A DNA stretch of 64,000 nt. It comes from Noviherbaspirillum soli (GTDB lineage: Bacteria; Pseudomonadota; Gammaproteobacteria; Burkholderiales; Burkholderiaceae_D). Shown in pieces: positions 59,018 to 64,000 of this stretch. The translations under genes and the position numbers were made by a program. The number at the start of each line of letters is the position of its first letter. Position 1 is the first letter of the stretch. The notes below the pieces were generated by a model. It was not told where the DNA came from. It worked only from the letters and a program-made list of their open reading frames with translations, and ran no database searches. The stretch is taken from positions 1-64,000 of the forward strand of contig NZ_JACYOX010000024.1 in NCBI RefSeq assembly GCF_015352955.1, written 5' to 3'.

Positions 59018-61723
59018 ATGGATAATCAGGAAACAGACGAGCTCAGAAGCGCCCTGGCGCAACTGCGGTTTTTGAAGGGAAACATGCGTCATGTGGCGGC
59101 TTGGCCGCTGCTGTGCCTTTGCATCGCAGCCCTTGCCTGGGTGCTGACGCTGTCGCATCTTGCATCGGAGAAAAGACGCGTGAATGACGCCGCCCTGCTC
59201 GACGCGCAGGCGCTGGCCACCTCCTATGCAGAGCAGCTATCGCGCTCGGTCGAGCAGATCGACCGGATCACGCTCAATCTGGCTTATCACTGGAAACGCA
59301 GCGGCGGCACCATGCGGCTTGAGGACCAGGCCGGGCAGGGTCTTTTCCCCGACCACCCCGATTTGTCGATCGCCATCTATGACAGGAGCGGCAAGCTGCT
59401 CACCAGCCTTCTGGCGACGCAGGGTCGCGTCGATATCACGGACCGGAATTATTTCCAGGCGCAACGGGACGGCCGGATCTCCGGCTTGCACATTGAAAGC
59501 GTCAAGCGCGGCCGTATCACCGGCAAGCCGAGCGTGATTTTCAGCCGCGCGTTGAAGGATGATGCAGGGCGCTTCAACGGGCTGCTGTATGTCGCCGTGC
59601 CGCCGGCGATCCTGGCCTCGTTCTACGAGAAGGCAGTGCTGGGAGCGAACGACGCCATGGGTATCGTTTCCAGGGAAGGCGAATTCATTGCCGCCAGGAC
59701 CGGCAGCAACCTGAGCGACCCCGGCGCACTGGCGCGCCGTCCCGAGGTATTCTCCGCCGCACAGGGCAGCCGGCTGGTCGCTGGCCAGGAATTCACCGAC
59801 CAGCGCGCGCGCATCGTTGCCTGGGACAGTTTGGCGCGTTATCCGCTGGTGTCGATGGTGGCGCTGTCGGAGGAGGACATCCATCTGCCGTTCACGGCAC
59901 AAAAGCGCAACTACATAGGCATGGCAACCAGCGCCAGCCTTCTGCTGCTGGTGGTGGCGACGCTGGGAAGCGTGCTGTCTGGCCGCCTGGTCTGGCGCAA
60001 GCATCAGGCGGCTGCCATCGCCGATACCTACCGGCTGGCGATCGAAGGCGCGCGCGAGGGCTTTTTCATGGCGCGCGCGCTATACGGCAAGCAGCGCAAC
60101 ATTACCGATTTCGTGCTGGAGAACTGCAACGAGCAGGGTGCGCGCATGCTTGGTTTTCGCGCAAGCGATCTGCTGGACGTGCGCTTCTCCCAGATCTATC
60201 AGGGCAGGCAGCTGGCCAAGGTGATGGCCATCTTCGTCACCGCCATGGAAGCCGGTTTCCGCGAGGATGAATTCAGGCAGGTCCACGACGGCCGCATCAA
60301 CTGGATCCACCGGCGCCTGGTCCGTTCCGGCGATGGCGTCGCCATCACCCTGCGTGACATCAGCGAGGCCAAGGCCCATGAGCAGGCGCTGGAAGTGCTG
60401 GGCAACACCGACGCCCTGACCTCGTTGAACAACCGCCATTGGCTGACCAGCTACCTGCCTGCCGCACTGGCCGATGCGCGGCGCCAGAATGCCAGGCTGG
60501 CGGTGCTGTATCTGGACCTGGACGACTTCAAGGACGTCAACAACACCATGGGTCACGATGCCGGCGACGATGTGCTGTGCCAGGCGGGCCAGCGGATCCA
60601 GTCGGTGCTCAGGCCGGGCGACCATGTGGTGCGCCTAGGCGGCGATGAATTCACCGTCCTTCTGTCCCGGGTCGATGCCAGGGAGGATGCAGTCCGCGTT
60701 GCCGCCCGCATCCTGAACGTGCTGGAAGCGCCGTTCCAGGTGTGTGGCGGGTTCGCGCCGAAGGTGAGGGCGTCGGTGGGCATCAGCCTCTATCCGGACG
60801 ACGGCGGCAGCGCGGAAGCGCTGCTGAAGCATGCCGATACCGCGATGTACGCCGCCAAGAACGAAGGCAAGGCCCGTTATGCCTTCTACGCGCCCGAGCT
60901 GACGGAAGAGATCGTGCGTCGCGTCAGCAATGAATCGGCATTGCGGCGCGCTGTCGAGGACCGGCAGTTCCTGCTGTACTACCAGCCGCGGGTCAACGCC
61001 GTCAACGGAGAATTGCTCAGCATGGAAGCGCTGGTGCGCTGGGCGCATCCCGAGCGGGGCATGGTGCCGCCGCTGGAATTCATCCCGCTGGCCGAGCAGA
61101 CCGGACTCATCATCGATATTGGCAGGCTGGTCATCGAGCAGGCCTGCGCCCAGGTTGCGGCATGGCAGGCGCGGGGCCTGAGGGTAGTGCCCGTGTCGGT
61201 GAATGTCTCGCCGGCGCAGTTTGCCCAGTCCAGCCTGAAGGAGGTGATTGCAGAGGCGATTGCCCGGCATCGCATTCGTGCCTCGCTGCTGGAGATCGAG
61301 ATCACCGAATCCTGCATGATGCAGGACAGCGACCGGGTGGCTGAAGACATTGCCGCCGTGAAGGCGCTGGGCGTGCGGATTTCGGTGGACGACTTTGGCA
61401 CCGGTTATTCGTCGCTATCGCAACTGCAGCGGCTCGATCTGGATGTATTGAAGGTGGACCGCGCCTTCACCCAGGCGCTGGATGGCGGCAAGCAGGGCGA
61501 GGCATTCTTCATGACCATCGTGTCGATGGCCCATATCCTGGACATGCAGGTCGTCGCGGAAGGCGTGGAAACCCTGGAGCAGTTGAAGATATTGCAAACC
61601 CTGGGCTGCAACGAGGTACAGGGCTATTTCATTTCGCGACCCGTGCCTGCCGCACAGGCCGAGACATTCATGGCGCAGCGTTATTTCCAGCTGCAGACAC
61701 AGCGTCCCCTGCAGCCCGCCTGA
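59018..61723 (+). CDS. Sensor GGDEF-EAL cyclic-di-GMP enzyme
   Basis: This 901-residue protein has TM1 near 27-47, a periplasmic Cache/PDC-like sensor (about 50-300) and TM2 near 308-328. A PAS region (about 340-455) follows, then GGDEF with intact RLGGDEFTVLL preceded by I-site RPGD, and a complete EAL domain (SMEALVRW, EITESCMM, VDDFGTGYSSLSQL, EGVETLEQL, GYFISRPV). Both cyclase and phosphodiesterase catalytic residues appear present; net activity cannot be predicted. The gene stands alone downstream of the hairpin element. Confidence 0.93.
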   Translation: MDNQETDELRSALAQLRFLKGNMRHVAAWPLLCLCIAALAWVLTLSHLASEKRRVNDAALLDAQALATSYAEQLSRSVEQIDRITLNLAYHWKRSGGTMRLEDQAGQGLFPDHPDLSIAIYDRSGKLLTSLLATQGRVDITDRNYFQAQRDGRISGLHIESVKRGRITGKPSVIFSRALKDDAGRFNGLLYVAVPPAILASFYEKAVLGANDAMGIVSREGEFIAARTGSNLSDPGALARRPEVFSAAQGSRLVAGQEFTDQRARIVAWDSLARYPLVSMVALSEEDIHLPFTAQKRNYIGMATSASLLLLVVATLGSVLSGRLVWRKHQAAAIADTYRLAIEGAREGFFMARALYGKQRNITDFVLENCNEQGARMLGFRASDLLDVRFSQIYQGRQLAKVMAIFVTAMEAGFREDEFRQVHDGRINWIHRRLVRSGDGVAITLRDISEAKAHEQALEVLGNTDALTSLNNRHWLTSYLPAALADARRQNARLAVLYLDLDDFKDVNNTMGHDAGDDVLCQAGQRIQSVLRPGDHVVRLGGDEFTVLLSRVDAREDAVRVAARILNVLEAPFQVCGGFAPKVRASVGISLYPDDGGSAEALLKHADTAMYAAKNEGKARYAFYAPELTEEIVRRVSNESALRRAVEDRQFLLYYQPRVNAVNGELLSMEALVRWAHPERGMVPPLEFIPLAEQTGLIIDIGRLVIEQACAQVAAWQARGLRVVPVSVNVSPAQFAQSSLKEVIAEAIARHRIRASLLEIEITESCMMQDSDRVAEDIAAVKALGVRISVDDFGTGYSSLSQLQRLDLDVLKVDRAFTQALDGGKQGEAFFMTIVSMAHILDMQVVAEGVETLEQLKILQTLGCNEVQGYFISRPVPAAQAETFMAQRYFQLQTQRPLQPA

Positions 61724-61764
61724 AGCCAAGGGCCAGCGCAGAGCCGGCCTGTCTCGCCTGTCTC

Positions 61765-61956
61765 TTACTCCTTGCCCAGTTTGGGCAGCAGCGGCTTCAC
61801 TTCCAGCGCCGAGGTGCGCGCCTTGCGGTCACGCGCTACTTCCACGCAGGCGGCGACCATGCCAATCGGCAGGTACAGCAGCGCGCCGCAAAGGAATAGC
61901 ACGGCCGCGGCAATGTAGCCGGCAAGCATGACTGAGCAGGTAATGGCGTTTTTCAT
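61765..61956 (-). CDS. Small membrane protein (63 aa)
   Basis: One or two hydrophobic helices (CSVMLAGYIAAAVLFLCGAL, LYLPIGMVAACVEVA) are followed by a basic cytoplasmic tail. ATG 61956 is assumed; an in-frame GTG at 61980 is possible, and neither has a strong ribosome-binding site. No family is recognised. Confidence 0.5.
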   Translation of the reverse strand: MKNAITCSVMLAGYIAAAVLFLCGALLYLPIGMVAACVEVARDRKARTSALEVKPLLPKLGKE

Positions 61957-62153
61957 GAGGTAAATAGTGATGGAAGGCACGCAGGCACACTCTGCGATTT
62001 AACAAAGCTATTGTGCCACTAATAAATTTCCCATGATAAATTTTTTGATGTTTAGGCACGCGAATAGCGGAATGCATGCCGTGGGTGGGAATAGCGCGCC
62101 ATAAAGCTGGTCAAACTGGCATTCGTCGCTGTTTTGCATGGAAGGAGTGCATC

Positions 62154-62360
62154 ATGACCCAGACCACCGACTACAAAGGCTACAAGTTGACGGCAAGCGC
62201 TGAGCTGCGCGATGGAAAGTGGTACGGCGCGTATGTCCGCGAAAAGGATGGCGACCTGTTTCGCAGCGAAATGAGCGTGATCGAATCCGGCTCGCAGGAA
62301 TCGGCGGAGACCCAGTTGCTGGATGCGGCGCGCGAACATATTAATCGGCTGAACAAGTAG
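62154..62360 (+). CDS. Conserved hypothetical protein (68 aa)
   Basis: This small soluble protein begins MTQTTDYKGYKLTASAELRD and contains KWYGAYVREKDGDLF. GGAAGGAG lies 7 bases upstream of ATG 62154, supporting this start over 62076. Its pattern resembles the 75-residue protein at 44586-44813 only in size. Function is unknown. Confidence 0.65.
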   Translation: MTQTTDYKGYKLTASAELRDGKWYGAYVREKDGDLFRSEMSVIESGSQESAETQLLDAAREHINRLNK

Positions 62361-62442
62361 AACCGCAGTAGTGCGGCGCCGCTTGACGGGAGTACTGCCT
62401 GCGGCTGGCAGAATCCGCAGCGGCCCGCCTTGTGGCCACGAA

Positions 62443-62470
62443 AACAAAAAGCCCGGCTGTTGACCGGGCT
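62443..62470 (-). terminator. Terminator of tRNA-His
   Basis: On the minus strand AGCCCGG pairs with CCGGGCT, followed by TTTTTGTTTT, 17 bases beyond the tRNA 3' end. Confidence 0.85.
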
Positions 62471-62486
62471 GTTCGCTTGAATTTCT

Positions 62487-62563
62487 TGGGGTGGCCGATG
62501 GGACTCGAACCCACGACGACAGGAATCACAATCCTGGACTCTACCAACTGAGCTACGGCCACC
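62487..62563 (-). tRNA. tRNA-His (anticodon GTG)
   Basis: On the minus strand the acceptor GTGGCCG pairs with CGGCCAC. The anticodon loop ATTGTGA lies within CAGGATTGTGATTCCTG (anticodon GTG) and the T-arm contains GGGTTCGAGTCCC. An extra G(-1) opposite C73, diagnostic of tRNA-His, is present and CCA is encoded. Confidence 0.96.
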
Positions 62564-62606
62564 ACTGATGCTGTTCTCTCGGCTGTTGCTTGCGAGACAG
62601 GCGGCA

Positions 62607-62635
62607 ATTATACAAACAACAGCCCCCTCATGCAA
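62607..62635 (-). promoter_or_regulatory. Promoter of tRNA-His
   Basis: On the minus strand TTGCAT (62635-62630), 17 bases and a perfect TATAAT (62612-62607). It lies in the short gap after the murI stop, so the tRNA is transcribed independently. Confidence 0.85.
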
Positions 62636-62637
62636 AT

Positions 62638-63471
62638 CTAATCCGGCCTTTCTGCAATTCTTTTCGCCGGGGCCGTCAAATGCAGCAATTTGCGCATTGC
62701 CGTGCCCAGGCTGCTGGCGCTGCCGGTGGTCCATGCAGCAATTGCCGCTGGCGTCGCCGATGGTGGGCGCAGCAGGCCGTGGTCTGCCAGCAGCCTTGCC
62801 AATTGCCTGGCTACGGCGTCGCCTGTGTCGATGATGGCAAGGCTGGCTGCGCCGGCTTGCCTGGCAGCCGATTCGATCTGCGCGCTCAGGAACGGGTAGT
62901 GGGTGCAGCCCAGCACCAGGGTATCGGCGCCGGCGGCGATCAGTGGTTCGACGAAGCGGCTTACTAAAGCCATGGTGGCTGGCGAGCGCAACTCTCCCTT
63001 TTCCACCTGGTCGGCAAGGCCGGGGCAGGGCTGGCCGATGAAGCGCACGGCGCTGGCCTCGGCGATCTGCGCTTCCAGCGCGATGAAGCGCCGGCTGGCC
63101 AGGGTACGCTCGGTGGCAAGCACGCCTACCGTGCCGCTTCTGGTGTGCAATGCGGCCGGCTTGAGCCCCGGCTCCACGCCAACCACAGGCAGCGCCGGAT
63201 AGCGCCTGCGTATCTCGACGATCGCGCCGGCCGTGGCGGTATTGCAGGCGATGACCAGCGCCTTCACGCCCTGCGCCACCAGGAAGTCGGCCATTGCCAC
63301 GGTGCGTGCCAAAACCGCAGCCTCGTCCTTGCCGCCATAGGGCGCAAAGGCTGAATCTGCGGCGTACACCAGCGCCTCATGCGGCAGCAGGCGGCGCACA
63401 TGGCGCAGCACCGACAGGCCGCCCAGCCCCGAATCGAAAATGCCCACCGGGGCATGGACCGCGGTGGGCAT
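62638..63471 (-). CDS. murI: Glutamate racemase
   Basis: This 277-residue cytosolic enzyme provides D-glutamate for peptidoglycan. It has GIFDSGLGGLSVLRHV, YAADSAFAPYGGK, the first catalytic Cys in VIACNTATA and the second in LVLGCTHYPFL. The cofactor-independent two-Cys mechanism is therefore intact. ATG 63471 is used; an in-frame GTG at 63489, 8 bases after the fumarase stop, is an alternative. It is probably cotranscribed with the fumarase gene. Confidence 0.95.
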   Translation of the reverse strand: MPTAVHAPVGIFDSGLGGLSVLRHVRRLLPHEALVYAADSAFAPYGGKDEAAVLARTVAMADFLVAQGVKALVIACNTATAGAIVEIRRRYPALPVVGVEPGLKPAALHTRSGTVGVLATERTLASRRFIALEAQIAEASAVRFIGQPCPGLADQVEKGELRSPATMALVSRFVEPLIAAGADTLVLGCTHYPFLSAQIESAARQAGAASLAIIDTGDAVARQLARLLADHGLLRPPSATPAAIAAWTTGSASSLGTAMRKLLHLTAPAKRIAERPD

Positions 63472-63496
63472 CTGGGACGCAATCGTCACGGCAACA

Positions 63497-64000
63497 TCAG
63501 CCAACCGATACCGGGATGCGGCTGATGCTGCTGTCCTTTGCAATGCGCTCCTGCCATTCCTTCGGGCCGGTGTTGTGCACCGAGACGCCATTGGAATCGA
63601 CCGCCACCGTGACCGGCATGTCGCGCACGTCGAATTCATAGATGGCTTCCATGCCGAGGTCTTCGAAGCCGACGACCTTGGCATCCTTGATCGCCTTGGA
63701 CACCAGGTAGGCCGCGCCGCCAACCGCCATCAGGTAAGCCGACTTGTGCTTCTTGATCGACTCGATCGCCACCGGGCCGCGCTCGGCCTTGCCGATCATC
63801 GAGATCAGGCCGGTCTGCTCCAGCATCATGTCGGTGAACTTGTCCATCCGGGTGGCGGTGGTCGGGCCTGCCGGGCCGACCGCTTCGTCGCGCACCGCAT
63901 CGACCGGGCCGACGTAGTAGATCACGCGGTTGGTGAAATCCACCGGCAGCTTCTCGCCCTTGGCCAGCATGTCCTGGATGCGCTTGTGTGCGGCATCGCG
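63497..64000 (-). CDS. Class I fumarate hydratase, C-terminal part (cut by window edge)
   Basis: The last 167 residues are visible and the frame is open to the window end. They include RDAAHKRIQDMLAKGEKLPV, VGPAGPTTATRMDKFTDMML and MIGKAERGPVAIESIKKHKS, the beta-domain of iron-sulfur class I fumarases (FumA/FumB type). The enzyme hydrates fumarate to malate in the TCA cycle. The N-terminal cluster-binding cysteines lie outside the window. Confidence 0.93.
   Translation of the reverse strand, partial: RDAAHKRIQDMLAKGEKLPVDFTNRVIYYVGPVDAVRDEAVGPAGPTTATRMDKFTDMMLEQTGLISMIGKAERGPVAIESIKKHKSAYLMAVGGAAYLVSKAIKDAKVVGFEDLGMEAIYEFDVRDMPVTVAVDSNGVSVHNTGPKEWQERIAKDSSISRIPVSVG

Overview
The window is a chromosomal segment of a GC-rich betaproteobacterium, most likely Burkholderiales and probably Oxalobacteraceae. 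This rests on the gene order tpiA-secG-tRNA-Leu-nuoA to nuoN-DUF2818-NUDIX, on separate nuoC and nuoD genes, on the thrS-infC-rpmI-rplT-pheS-pheT-ihfA-merR block, and on IHF-alpha with an N-terminal extension. I do not assign a genus. Almost everything is core chromosome. I see no prophage, insertion sequence, CRISPR array, plasmid function or secretion system.

Layout: 0.1-1.3 kb, a lower-GC gene of unknown function. 1.4-2.8 kb, tpiA, secG and tRNA-Leu(GAG). 2.9-17.7 kb, the complete 14-gene respiratory complex I operon, followed by DUF2818 and a NUDIX hydrolase. 18.7-28.3 kb, ETF-ubiquinone oxidoreductase, an SDR-thioesterase pair, a PAS-LuxR regulator divergent from the ketone-body CoA-transferase scoAB, 3-hydroxybutyrate dehydrogenase, an alpha/beta hydrolase, a RidA protein and relA. 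28.4-37.8 kb, tRNA-Val, a bactofilin-like membrane protein and the thrS to merR translation/IHF block. 37.8-40.8 kb, the wreck of a catalase-ankyrin gene pair and leuA behind a leucine-rich leader peptide. 40.8-45.3 kb, small secreted or hypothetical proteins and an anion transporter. 45.5-61.7 kb, a chemoreceptor and three GGDEF proteins, interspersed with a cytochrome c, a ChaN-like lipoprotein, an omega-aminotransferase, a glycine-zipper protein, a PHB-depolymerase-like esterase and an SOS-boxed DnaQ/GIY-YIG nuclease. 61.8-64 kb, small proteins, tRNA-His, murI and the 3' end of a class I fumarase.

The genes suggest an aerobic heterotroph. Electrons enter ubiquinone through complex I and ETF-QO. 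Polyhydroxybutyrate or ketone-body carbon could be handled by bdhA, scoAB and the esterases. (p)ppGpp (relA) and cyclic di-GMP proteins supply signalling.

The most interesting content is regulatory and non-coding. It includes a Leu-rich leader ORF with four CTA codons before leuA, a Thr-containing leader ORF plus intrinsic terminator before thrS, and infC starting at AUA. A near-perfect LexA box overlaps the promoter of the DnaQ/GIY-YIG fusion. A 153-bp hairpin element with 23-bp inverted ends resembles a MITE. An identical 14-bp motif occurs in two intergenic regions of the ketone-body/PHB genes. The catalase-ankB-like locus is decayed and lacks most of the catalase. All functional statements rest on motif recognition by eye; no database search was run.
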